Below are positions 1-8,151 of a stretch of DNA of 64,000 bases, piece by piece. The stretch is from CAZSHX01 sp964606895. Lineage in GTDB: Bacteria; Bacteroidota; Ignavibacteria; Kapaibacteriales; UBA2268. The stretch spans positions 73,507 to 137,506 of the forward strand of contig CAZSHX010000001.1 in the NCBI GenBank assembly GCA_964606895.1. Direction: 5' to 3'. The stretch's first letter is position 1. Each line of letters opens with the position of its first letter. A program made the translations under genes and the position numbers. Below the pieces are notes generated by a model. The model had not been told where the DNA came from and made no database searches. It saw only the letters and a list, made by a program, of their open reading frames with translations.

Positions 1-397
1 GAACAATGAAGCCCATCTCGTCGTCATAGGATGATTTGACGGTATGACCATGACCGGCAAAATAAAACAGCAGACGGTTATCCTTGTCCATACCGTGCTT
101 GTTGATAAATTCTTTGAAAGCAATATCCAGTTGAACGGATGTGGGGTCGAGGACAACTTCGACGGTGAATCCCTGCTTTTCGAGGATATTCCTGACTGCA
201 TCAACATCTTTGGCAACACCCAATAGTTTGGGCCAGCCGTTGTAATAATTAATCGCACCAATAATTAATGCATAGCTCTTGTTATAGAGTTTTAAATCTT
301 CGCTTTTCTCACCTTTGATGGTTATGTCCTGCTGTGTGAAGGCAATCTGAACCAAAAGAAAAGTTAAAAGCAAAATCATATATATTCGAAATTTCAT
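1..397 (-). CDS. Caspase-like (peptidase C14) secreted protein, C-terminus cut by window edge
   Basis: The minus strand from an ATG at 397 reads a hydrophobic signal peptide (about residues 1-20, ending near AFTQQ) and then a caspase-fold start: SYALIIGAINYY, a KDVDAV segment, and LLFYFAGHGH holding the catalytic histidine. The reading frame is open to base 1, so the catalytic cysteine and the rest lie outside. In bacteria such caspase-homologue (metacaspase/p20-like) domains are cysteine peptidases, often fused to repeat or sensor domains. An exported location is inferred from the signal peptide. Downstream on its coding side nothing is visible; behind it lies a repeat island. Substrate and role cannot be told from this fragment. 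Confidence 0.8.
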   Translation of the reverse strand, partial: MKFRIYMILLLTFLLVQIAFTQQDITIKGEKSEDLKLYNKSYALIIGAINYYNGWPKLLGVAKDVDAVRNILEKQGFTVEVVLDPTSVQLDIAFKEFINKHGMDKDNRLLFYFAGHGHTVKSSYDDEMGFIV

Positions 398-540
398 TTC
401 TTATCCGTTTAGATATTAAATAATCATTTCAAATTTACAACAACTTTAACAAATGTCAAAAAAATAATTTGGCAAGGCTATTTTTTATCCCCAACATAAT
501 ATTCTGTTCCATCCGGGGTTTTATCCTTTACCATCCTCTT

Positions 541-1300
541 CTCCCAAATTGCATCTTATAAATTTTTCCATAAAAGATGTAATGCAATTATCATCTAACC
601 TATTGATATTATTTCAAATAACGAATTATTTTCCATTGCATCTTTGAATGCAAAAAGATGCAATTTATGATGTTTTTCATTCTTCCGATTCCCATAGGGG
701 TTAAATATAAAAACGACGGCAATTATTTTTATATATGCAACCACTCCAAGAAATTCGAATTTTGCATTTTCAAATTTGCATATCATCTTCAAAATAGTAA
801 TGCAGAAAATGCAATTATATATTGCCTAACCTATTGATATTATTTCAAATAAAGAATTTTGAGCCGCTGCATCTTTTGCATTTTTGGAATGCAATTGATG
901 CAATTTTTGGTTGTGTTTTCATTCTTCTGATTCCCGGAGGGAATCAATATTTGTAACACATCGAAACCGCAAAGAATTATTAACCCCGTAGGGGTTAAAT
1001 ATGAAAAATGACGGCAATTTTCGTTTTATATGCTATCACTACGAGATAGAAAGGCAAAAGTTTATTTCGCAGTTACAAATATTATTTCGCTACGCGAAAT
1101 CGGATTATTCACCTTCCCAAATCGCATTGCATCTTCAAAAAATACCATGTAAAAAGATGCAATGCCATTTCAACTAACCCATTGATATTATTTCAAATAA
1201 CGAAATTTTTGTCATTGCATCAATTGCATCATTGGAATACAATTGATGCAATTTGGAGAATATTCGGCATCGGTTTCAAACAACAACTCTTATTCTGAAT
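541..1300. repeat. Left palindromic repeat island
   Basis: The stretch between the caspase-like gene and queD has no credible gene. It holds three copies of a 30-base motif (595-624, 826-855, 1174-1203) that begins CTAACC(T/C)ATTGATATT and ends TTTCAAATAA(C/A)GA. Between copies lie TTGCATC/GATGCAA inverted pairs and short palindromes such as ATTTCGCTACGCGAAAT (1084-1100), a CCCCGTAGGGG core near 985, and ATTCCCGGAGGGAAT near 930. The same modules occur in the opposite orientation at 59740-61225. 398-540 and 1300-1494 show nothing else. This looks like a family of dispersed REP-like elements. Confidence 0.8.
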
Positions 1301-1494
1301 ATTTGCATATCCAAAACATATAAACGGAAATAATAATTATATATTGCCATTATAATAACGCAATAATTAATATTTTGATCGTTGAATTTCGTTATCATTC
1401 AGATAAACTCTGCTTATGTAAGATAATCCCAAACCAATGCAAAGATTCAATGCTTTTTCAAAGCAACCCAACTACCAAAACCCCCATTTTCTCT

Positions 1495-1920
1495 TTACTT
1501 CAAAGCCATTTCCAGTTCGGCATAAGCGTCGTCGGTTTCATAGAAACGGATTGCTAAGTAATCCAGATTGCCAAATTCCGTGAAAGACTCAGCCAACTGA
1601 TTCAGTATGTAATATCCAACATTCTCGGCTGTGGTGGTTTGGGGCATAACACAATGTTTAAATCCGTTTTCCTTTATGAAATCGAGCAACTTAACATCTT
1701 TCTCGTCGCAGAGAAAAGCGTGGTCTAAACTGCTGATGATAGGCTTGACGGCACTGTCCAACTCAAAAAAATCAATCAGCATTCCGTTTTCGTCAACTTC
1801 TCCGCCGATTATTACCCTGATTTTGTAAGCATGACCATGAATGTTACTACACACCCCTTTGTGGAAGGGCAGGCGGTGACTCATTGACCATTTAAATTCT
1901 TTTGCTATTTTTACATTCAT
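1495..1920 (-). CDS. queD: 6-carboxy-5,6,7,8-tetrahydropterin synthase (QueD)
   Basis: The enzyme converts 7,8-dihydroneopterin triphosphate to 6-carboxytetrahydropterin, an early step to queuosine in tRNA. The 141-residue protein has the family's normal length. The zinc ligands are visible as His15 (SHRL) and His28/His30 (IHGHAY), with the catalytic Cys24 (GVCSNIHGH) just before; a later DHAFL motif supplies the catalytic Asp-His pair. It follows queF with a 10-base gap on the same strand, so the two form a queuosine operon. queC and queE are not in the window. A eukaryote-type 6-pyruvoyl-tetrahydropterin synthase is a relative, but the queF neighbour favours QueD. Confidence 0.93.
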   Translation of the reverse strand: MNVKIAKEFKWSMSHRLPFHKGVCSNIHGHAYKIRVIIGGEVDENGMLIDFFELDSAVKPIISSLDHAFLCDEKDVKLLDFIKENGFKHCVMPQTTTAENVGYYILNQLAESFTEFGNLDYLAIRFYETDDAYAELEMALK

Positions 1921-1930
1921 ATTTTTTCTT

Positions 1931-2272
1931 CTATTTCTTTTTGTGATGTACTCTGATAACTGAAGTCATGCCTCCGCGGTAGTTCCATTCGGAGACGATT
2001 TCCATTTCCCGCGGTTGGCACGAAGCGACCAAATCGTCAAGAATCATATTTGTTATTGCTTCGTAGAAAATGCCTTTTTCGCGGAAACTCATGAAATAAT
2101 ACTTAAGCGATTTTAGTTCCAGACATTCTTGGTCGGGTGTGTAATTTATAGTAATTTTGCCAAAGTCGGGCAGTCCTGTTTTGGGGCAGACGGAAGTAAA
2201 TTCGTGATTAACGTGGCTAATCAGGTAATCCCTCTCCGGATTCGGATTCGGAAATGTTTCGATTTTCGACAT
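1931..2272 (-). CDS. queF: NADPH-dependent 7-cyano-7-deazaguanine reductase (QueF, short type)
   Basis: It reduces the nitrile of preQ0 to the aminomethyl group of preQ1 with NADPH, the last free-base step of queuosine synthesis. The 113-residue protein is the single-domain type I form. Cys29 in SVCPKTGLPDFG forms the thioimide with substrate and Asp36 is the proton donor; the family motif ELKSLK is at 52-57. It is the first gene of a two-gene unit with queD. No preQ1 riboswitch could be recognised in the leader upstream of 2272. Confidence 0.95.
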   Translation of the reverse strand: MSKIETFPNPNPERDYLISHVNHEFTSVCPKTGLPDFGKITINYTPDQECLELKSLKYYFMSFREKGIFYEAITNMILDDLVASCQPREMEIVSEWNYRGGMTSVIRVHHKKK

Positions 2273-3063
2273 AATTCATATTTCCAATTTATTAAACAAA
2301 AGCATGTTTTATGACGAAAGGAGAGAGTTTATCATTTGACTTTCAATTTTATTGAATTGAGAGAAGTCGGTCGATACCTGCGAAGAACTGCCCTTAAAAC
2401 AATCCGCGATATTTATTGCTTTTAGAGGGTAGGGTTTATTTTCACATGAAAATTAGTGTTTACATACAAATTTATTGTTTCTTAAAAAATAATTCAACAT
2501 TATAACGCTAATATTCGTCAATTTGTTGGTTTAATACTTCATTATTGTAATTTCGTTGATAATGCTTTTTAGCATTATTGAAGCAATGTGACATACGAAT
2601 TGAGAACTATTGAAAAAACGATAATGTAAGAATTTTACATTTCACTCAATGTAATCCTGAATTAAATTCGGCAGAACATTTATGAGCTATAAATGGATGA
2701 ATCATTTTAAAATGAAATGACTGGATCAGTTGATCAATTAGAAACCAAGTTAGAAAAAGTATTGAATGATTTCAAACAAGGTAATTCTACAATTTAGTCA
2801 TTTTCTAATTTTAAATTGGTTTAACTTCAAATTTAAATAGCTATTGGTAAAAGTTTACGGATTAATGATGAAATAGACATTGAAAGGCTTTAAGAAGTAT
2901 GAATTAGATATTCTGTTTTTTAAATTTATTCATTTTCCAAAAATGGATATTTAACCCATTTTTGATATTATTGTTATCCACAATTATTTAAAAATTTAAT
3001 GATTATTTTGTATCTTTGTAATCTTTTTAATTCTTGTAGATATTTTTAAAAAATAGAATAAAT
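2273..3063. other. Long AT-rich intergenic region between divergent operons
   Basis: These 791 bases separate the queF-queD unit (leftward) from the sulfation operon (rightward). Base composition is very AT-rich. The only open frame noticed is a 26-codon one at 2717-2797 with no convincing ribosome-binding site. A promoter candidate at 3011-3018 is listed separately. I see no RNA gene or repeat in it. Confidence 0.6.
3011..3018 (+). promoter_or_regulatory. Bacteroidota-type -7 promoter box for the sulfation operon
   Basis: TATCTTTG matches the Bacteroidota -7 consensus TANNTTTG exactly and lies 46 bases before the ATG at 3064, in a plausible 5' leader. A matching TTTG -33 box at the usual spacing is not clear, so this is a candidate only. 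Confidence 0.4.
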
Positions 3064-4032
3064 ATGTTTAATGTGAAAATTGTTGAAACCGGACTTTATT
3101 TACCGGAAAAAATTCAAACTTCTGGGGAACTATCTAAAAAAATTGGAGTAAGTGAAGAATGGATTACATCAAAAACCGGAATTTTTGAAAGAAGAATAGC
3201 CGAAGAACCCATGAATATTATGGGTGCAAAGGCGGCTAAAGATGCTATCAAGGATGGACCTCCGCCCGATTGTATTCTTAATGCTTCAGCTACTCAAATG
3301 CAGTTAATTCCAGATAGTTCAGTTTTTATTCAGAGAGCCCTGGGATATGAAGGTATTCCATCATGGTCTATACATGCCACATGTCTTTCTTTTTTGGTGG
3401 CTTTGAATACAGCCGCGGCATTGATTCATGGAGGAGTTTATAAGCGAATATTAATTGTTTCATCAGAAGCCGGTACCCCTTGGCGAAATATGAATGAACC
3501 TGAAAGTGCTTCATTATTTGGTGATGCCGCCTCAGCAATTATTCTTGAGCCAACTCCCCAAGGCGAGAATAGTGCATGGATAGACTGGGAAATGAATACT
3601 TGGCCCAAGGGTGCAGAATTAACGGAATTTAGAGGTGGTGGAACGCAACACCCCCCAAATCATCCAAATCTTACTAAACCTGAAGATAACCTTTTTTCAA
3701 TGCAAGGAACCAGAGTTTACAAATACGCGTTAGTATTAGTTAAAAAGACTTTAGAAAGAATTTTCGAAAAGAATAATTTAAAACATGATGATATTAATTG
3801 GTTAATTCCTCATCAAGCATCAGGACCAGCAGTTTTGGCGGCTGAAATGCTTGGATTCAAAAAAGAAAATATTGCAAATATTATTAAATTATATGGTAAT
3901 TGTATTGCGGCTTCAATTCCAATGACACTTGCGATTTATCATAAAGAAGGAAAAGTTAAACGTGGTGATTTATGCATGCTTGGTGGTACAGGAGCCGGAT
4001 TATCAGTTGCTTTTTCCATAATTCGTTTCTAA
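3064..4032 (+). CDS. KAS III-type beta-ketoacyl synthase (FabH/thiolase fold)
   Basis: This 322-residue thiolase-fold condensing enzyme carries the full Cys-His-Asn triad: Cys107 in HATCLSFLVAL, His250 in IPHQAS and Asn279 in GNCIAAS, plus a C-terminal GGTGAG glycine loop. KAS III enzymes join an acyl-CoA or acyl-ACP to malonyl-ACP; relatives make olefins, alkylresorcinols or acyl side chains of secondary products. It heads an operon with a sulfotransferase 13 bases downstream and then cysD-cysNC, so a role in building a lipid or polyketide-like molecule that is then sulfated is inferred. Housekeeping FabH is the alternative, but no other fatty-acid genes are adjacent. The exact substrate cannot be read from the sequence. 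Confidence 0.8.
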   Translation: MFNVKIVETGLYLPEKIQTSGELSKKIGVSEEWITSKTGIFERRIAEEPMNIMGAKAAKDAIKDGPPPDCILNASATQMQLIPDSSVFIQRALGYEGIPSWSIHATCLSFLVALNTAAALIHGGVYKRILIVSSEAGTPWRNMNEPESASLFGDAASAIILEPTPQGENSAWIDWEMNTWPKGAELTEFRGGGTQHPPNHPNLTKPEDNLFSMQGTRVYKYALVLVKKTLERIFEKNNLKHDDINWLIPHQASGPAVLAAEMLGFKKENIANIIKLYGNCIAASIPMTLAIYHKEGKVKRGDLCMLGGTGAGLSVAFSIIRF

Positions 4033-4045
4033 TTAGGCTTAATTC

Positions 4046-5125
4046 ATGAACACATTTATGTTAAATGCCTACTTTGCGATTTCTAAAAATTTCAAGAAAC
4101 CGATAAGCTCAATTTTTATATTCATCGGGATTACATTATTAAGATTTTTTGCGATTATAGGAAATTTTATTGATAAAATAATTTTTCCATCAATAGCTAA
4201 TCAGAAAATTGTAAAACCAATTGTAATTGTTGGAAATCCAAGAAGCGGAACAACATTTCTTCAGAGATTTTTAGTCGAAAATCAAATAGGAATCGGAATG
4301 CAATTGTGGAAAATGCTTTTTCCATCATTAACTTTTCAAAAAATCATCAAGCCTTTTTTACCTATTATTGAAAAAGTAAGTCCTGCAAGATTCCATGCAA
4401 ATGCCGCACATCAAACAAATCTGCTTGCTGTCGAAACTGATGATCCTTCGTTATTATTTAGATATTTTGATGGTTTTTTTGTATATGGATTTTTTCTTGC
4501 TTGGGCTGATAAGGATTTTAGAAGTGAATTTGACCCTGACCTCCGAGATACTTCAAAAAGAGATTTTGAATGGTTTGAAAATATCTGGAAAATTAATTTA
4601 ACTGGTGAGAAAAGTAATCGGGTAATCGCTAAGCTATTTTCTCTTGGTGTTAGAATCCCAAAGTTTTTAGAATATTTTCCGGACTCAAAAATTTTATATA
4701 CTTTGAGAGACCCAATAGAAACAGTCGCTTCAGGACTAAGTCTTGTAACCGGTGCATTGGATGGAAGATACGGCTTTTGGAATTTATCTGAAGAAAGAAG
4801 GTCTTTTTATATTGAAAGACTTTATTCGGCTTTTCTGGAATTAAGTATGCGTTTTTATGATGATTACACTGATGAAAAAATCTTGAAATCACAAATCAAA
4901 ATAGTTAAGTTTGATAGATTAATGAATGATTTTGAAAATTTGATGAATGAAATAATTGATTTTATTGAAATATATCCGTCTGAGGAGTTAATTAATAAAA
5001 TCAAGGAAACTTCAGATAAGCAGAAGTCTTTTAAAAGTGGACATACATATAGCCTTTCAAAATTTGGTATCACTGAAGAACGGATTCGAAAAGATTTTGC
5101 GAAGATTTATGAAAATTTATTATAG
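4046..5125 (+). CDS. PAPS-dependent sulfotransferase family protein, membrane-anchored
   Basis: The 359-residue protein has a hydrophobic segment at about 20-42 and then the 5'-phosphosulfate-binding loop GNPRSGTTFL (63-72), the hallmark of the sulfotransferase fold. A second motif, YTLRDPIETVASG (about 218-230), fits the 3'-phosphate-binding site of PAPS. Family members move sulfate from PAPS to a hydroxyl of a lipid, sugar or protein. The two following genes make PAPS, so donor supply and transfer are co-transcribed, as in the nodH/nodPQ arrangement of rhizobia. The acceptor is unknown; the preceding ketosynthase suggests a lipid. The N-terminal hydrophobic segment suggests action at the cytoplasmic face of the inner membrane. 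Confidence 0.82.
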   Translation: MNTFMLNAYFAISKNFKKPISSIFIFIGITLLRFFAIIGNFIDKIIFPSIANQKIVKPIVIVGNPRSGTTFLQRFLVENQIGIGMQLWKMLFPSLTFQKIIKPFLPIIEKVSPARFHANAAHQTNLLAVETDDPSLLFRYFDGFFVYGFFLAWADKDFRSEFDPDLRDTSKRDFEWFENIWKINLTGEKSNRVIAKLFSLGVRIPKFLEYFPDSKILYTLRDPIETVASGLSLVTGALDGRYGFWNLSEERRSFYIERLYSAFLELSMRFYDDYTDEKILKSQIKIVKFDRLMNDFENLMNEIIDFIEIYPSEELINKIKETSDKQKSFKSGHTYSLSKFGITEERIRKDFAKIYENLL

Positions 5126-5145
5126 TAGGGGATGGAGTAAGCATT

Positions 5146-6042
5146 TTGTTTGAATATCTTAAAGATTTAGAAGATGAAAGCATTTATATTTTAAGGGAAG
5201 CAATAGCCGAAGCTGAAAACCCTGTAATCTTATATTCTATTGGTAAAGATTCCGGAGTGATGCTGCATTTGGCAATGAAAGCTTTTTATCCAATCAAACC
5301 ACCGGTTCGTTTTTTACATGTTGATACCAAATGGAAATTTTCCGAAATGATTGAATTCAGGGATAAGATATCAAAAAAATATGCGATTGAAATTCTCATT
5401 TATACGAATGAAGCCGGATTAAAGCAAAATATTAACCCTTTTACCGACGGAAGTTCAATATATACTAATATAATGAAAACTGAAGCCCTCAAGCAAGCTC
5501 TTAACTTTTATAATTTCGATATAATAATCGGGGGTGCCAGAAGAGAAGAAGAAAAAAGCAGAGCTAAAGAAAGAGTTTTTTCATTTAGGAGTATTAATCA
5601 TTCTTGGAATCCTAAAGAACAAAGACCTGAATTATGGAATTTCTTTAATACTAAAAGAAAGCCATACGAGAGCTTTAGGGTATTTCCATTATCTAATTGG
5701 ACTGAAGTTGATATTTGGCGGTATATAAGGATGGAGAATATTGAAGTTGTTCCTTTGTATTTTGCTAAAGAAAGAAAAGTAGTTCGTAGAAATGATCAAT
5801 TGATATTTTTAAATGACGATAGACTAAAACTTGAAATAAATGAAGAAATACTAACCAAAAAAATTCGTTTCAGAACTTTAGGTTGTTACCCATTAACCGC
5901 GGCAATAGAATCAACTGCGGATAATTTAGATAAAATTATCACTGAATTGGAAACTACTAATTACTCTGAGAGAATTGGAAGATTGATTGATTTTGACCAA
6001 AGCGGAAGTATGGAAAAAAAGAAACAAGAAGGATATTTTTGA
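5146..6042 (+). CDS. cysD: Sulfate adenylyltransferase subunit 2 (CysD/NodP)
   Basis: The small subunit of ATP sulfurylase makes adenosine 5'-phosphosulfate from ATP and sulfate. The 298-residue protein, near the usual 302, has the PP-loop SIGKDSG (31-37), HVDTKWKF, GGARREEEKSRAKER and a C-terminal RFRTLGCYPLT. The start is a TTG at 5146, with GGAG at 5134-5137 at good spacing; the nearby ATG at 5132 meets a stop at once. It overlaps the next gene by four bases, so coupled translation with cysNC is likely. No sulfite-reducing genes are nearby, so the product is probably meant for sulfation and not for cysteine synthesis. Confidence 0.93.
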   Translation: MFEYLKDLEDESIYILREAIAEAENPVILYSIGKDSGVMLHLAMKAFYPIKPPVRFLHVDTKWKFSEMIEFRDKISKKYAIEILIYTNEAGLKQNINPFTDGSSIYTNIMKTEALKQALNFYNFDIIIGGARREEEKSRAKERVFSFRSINHSWNPKEQRPELWNFFNTKRKPYESFRVFPLSNWTEVDIWRYIRMENIEVVPLYFAKERKVVRRNDQLIFLNDDRLKLEINEEILTKKIRFRTLGCYPLTAAIESTADNLDKIITELETTNYSERIGRLIDFDQSGSMEKKKQEGYF

Positions 6043-7928
6043 TGAATCATATTACCAAATTCCTTACTTGTGGTAGTGTTGATGATGGTAAATCAACAAT
6101 GATTGGAAGATTATTATTTGATGCAGGTTTAATTTATGAAGACCAATTGCAATCATTAAAGTCCGAACTTGAAAAGAATGGGATGGACACCAACTCTATT
6201 GATTATTCTTTTCTTTTGGATGGACTTTTATCTGAGAGAGAGCAGGGAATTACAATAGATGTTGCATATAGATATTTTTCTATTAATAATAAGAAATTTA
6301 TTGTGGCAGACACTCCCGGTCACACGCAATATACGAAAAATATGGCAACAGGTGCATCGCATTGCGATGCGGCAATTATTCTGATTGATGCCCGAAAGGG
6401 ATTAGGCTTGCAAACTAACAGACATAGTTTGATCTGTTCGTTAATGGGGATTTCAAAAATTCTTTTTGCAATTAATAAGTTCGATTTAGTTAATTGGGAT
6501 GAAAAAGTTTTTTTGGAATTATCAAATAAATGTCAAGATCTGGTTCATGAGTTAGAAGAGGTTATTTCTAAAAAAATTGATTTTTCAAGCATTCCAATAT
6601 CTGCTCTACTTGGTGATAATTTGTTATATAAGTCCATGAATATGCCATGGTATGAAAATGGTACCATTCATCAATGGCTTGACAATTTAGTAATTGATAA
6701 AGATTTAAATGATTCAGATACCAGTTTTGTTGTTCAGTATGTTATCAAATCTTATGACCATGCTAACCCTTATCAATTTTCTGCTTTGGAAAATTTGACT
6801 GAAAATGAATTATCAAAACTTAGAGCTTATGCAGGGATTTTAGTTTCAGGAAACTTAAGTTTAGGACAAAAAGTAAAAATTTCCTCATCAGACATTATTA
6901 CAACCATCAAAGGTATATTGAAAGGTTTTCAATTTGTAAATTCAGCTTCGAAGGGTGAATCTGTTTCAATTATTCTTGAAGATGAAATTGACATATCTCG
7001 CGGGGATATTATTAAAAATAATGATTCCTCAATATCTTTTCATTCAGATATAAATGCAACAATTATCTGGATGGGTAGTGTTCCGCTTGAAAATAACGGA
7101 AGATATATTATTAAAGGGTGCTTTGGATACGTTAATGCCAATATTAATAAGATAGATTTTAAATATAATTTAGAGTCGTTTAAAAAGATTAAAACAGAAA
7201 AATTAGAAATAAATGAAGTTGGGGTTGTTGATCTGCATTTTCATAAAAAGATTTATGCAGAAGCATATAATAGCAACAGACAGCTTGGTTCGTTTGTTAT
7301 AATTGATAAATTAAATAACTTAACAATAGGTTGCGGTATGATAAATAGTTTCAACGATTTGGAAATTCCAGACACCGAAGATAACATAGGAAAAAAGAAA
7401 AAACCATTTGTTTTATGGTTCACAGGTTTATCGGGAAGTGGTAAAACTACTACAGCTGAAAATCTGATAAAAGAATTATTCAAACGAGGGTACAATAGTG
7501 TATCCTTAGATGGCGATATTTTAAGACAAGGGTTATGTAATGATTTAGGATTTAGCGATTCCGATAGAAGTGAAAATATCAGGAGGACTGCAGAAATTGC
7601 AAAGCTAATATTAGATTCAGGTGTTAATGTCTTGTGTTCGTTAATATCACCCTTTGAGAAAGATAGACAATTAGCTCGTGAAATTCTGTCAGAATATAAT
7701 TTTGTTGAAATATTTATTAATGCTTCAATAGAAATATGTGAAAAAAGAGATATTAAGGGTTACTATAAAAAAGCAAGAGAAGGGGAAATCAATAATTTTA
7801 CTGGAATAAGCTCCAAGTATGAAAATCCGATAAATCCGGAAATTACAATAAATACGGAGCTCTTATCTTTTGATGAAGCTACAAATAAAATTTTAAATTA
7901 TCTTGAATCAAAGGATTATTTGGTTTAG
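6039..7928 (+). CDS. cysNC: Bifunctional sulfate adenylyltransferase subunit 1 / adenylylsulfate kinase (CysN-CysC fusion, NodQ-like)
   Basis: The N-terminal half is a translation-factor-type GTPase: P-loop GSVDDGKST (12-20), DTPGHTQYTKNM (about 92-103) and NKFDL. It couples GTP hydrolysis to APS formation with CysD. The C-terminal part from about residue 452 is APS kinase: Walker A GLSGSGKTT (463-471), SLDGDILRQGL and NFTGISSKYENP. Together with CysD it produces PAPS, the donor for the sulfotransferase two genes upstream. The 629-residue fused architecture matches NodQ of rhizobia. It ends the operon; the next gene is convergent. Confidence 0.93.
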   Translation: MMNHITKFLTCGSVDDGKSTMIGRLLFDAGLIYEDQLQSLKSELEKNGMDTNSIDYSFLLDGLLSEREQGITIDVAYRYFSINNKKFIVADTPGHTQYTKNMATGASHCDAAIILIDARKGLGLQTNRHSLICSLMGISKILFAINKFDLVNWDEKVFLELSNKCQDLVHELEEVISKKIDFSSIPISALLGDNLLYKSMNMPWYENGTIHQWLDNLVIDKDLNDSDTSFVVQYVIKSYDHANPYQFSALENLTENELSKLRAYAGILVSGNLSLGQKVKISSSDIITTIKGILKGFQFVNSASKGESVSIILEDEIDISRGDIIKNNDSSISFHSDINATIIWMGSVPLENNGRYIIKGCFGYVNANINKIDFKYNLESFKKIKTEKLEINEVGVVDLHFHKKIYAEAYNSNRQLGSFVIIDKLNNLTIGCGMINSFNDLEIPDTEDNIGKKKKPFVLWFTGLSGSGKTTTAENLIKELFKRGYNSVSLDGDILRQGLCNDLGFSDSDRSENIRRTAEIAKLILDSGVNVLCSLISPFEKDRQLAREILSEYNFVEIFINASIEICEKRDIKGYYKKAREGEINNFTGISSKYENPINPEITINTELLSFDEATNKILNYLESKDYLV

Positions 7929-8151
7929 ATAATTTTAAACCCAAATAATTCTTTGGTTAACGTAATCATTTTTTTCCCAAAATATATATGGAATATTGTT
8001 CACATGATTACTCCATGAAAAAAATCTTTAGGTAATAATGGTCATTGCTTCTTTTCTGCCATAGGAAAATATATAAAGTACCGATGATACTAAAGATAGT
8101 ATGAATACTAAATCAATTAAAAGTTTACCAATAATATTAGCTTTCAACTAT

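Noticed and set aside
595..792. 65-codon open frame on the minus strand, and a similar 63-codon frame at 59970-60161
   Set aside because: Both run through the palindromic repeats and encode the same repeat-derived residues; no ribosome-binding site.
2273..2400. preQ1 riboswitch before queF
   Set aside because: No preQ1 aptamer pattern could be found in the leader on the coding strand.
2717..2797. 26-codon open frame (MTGSVDQLETKLEKVLNDF...)
   Set aside because: Too short, no clear ribosome-binding site and no recognised relative; kept only as a note on the intergenic region.
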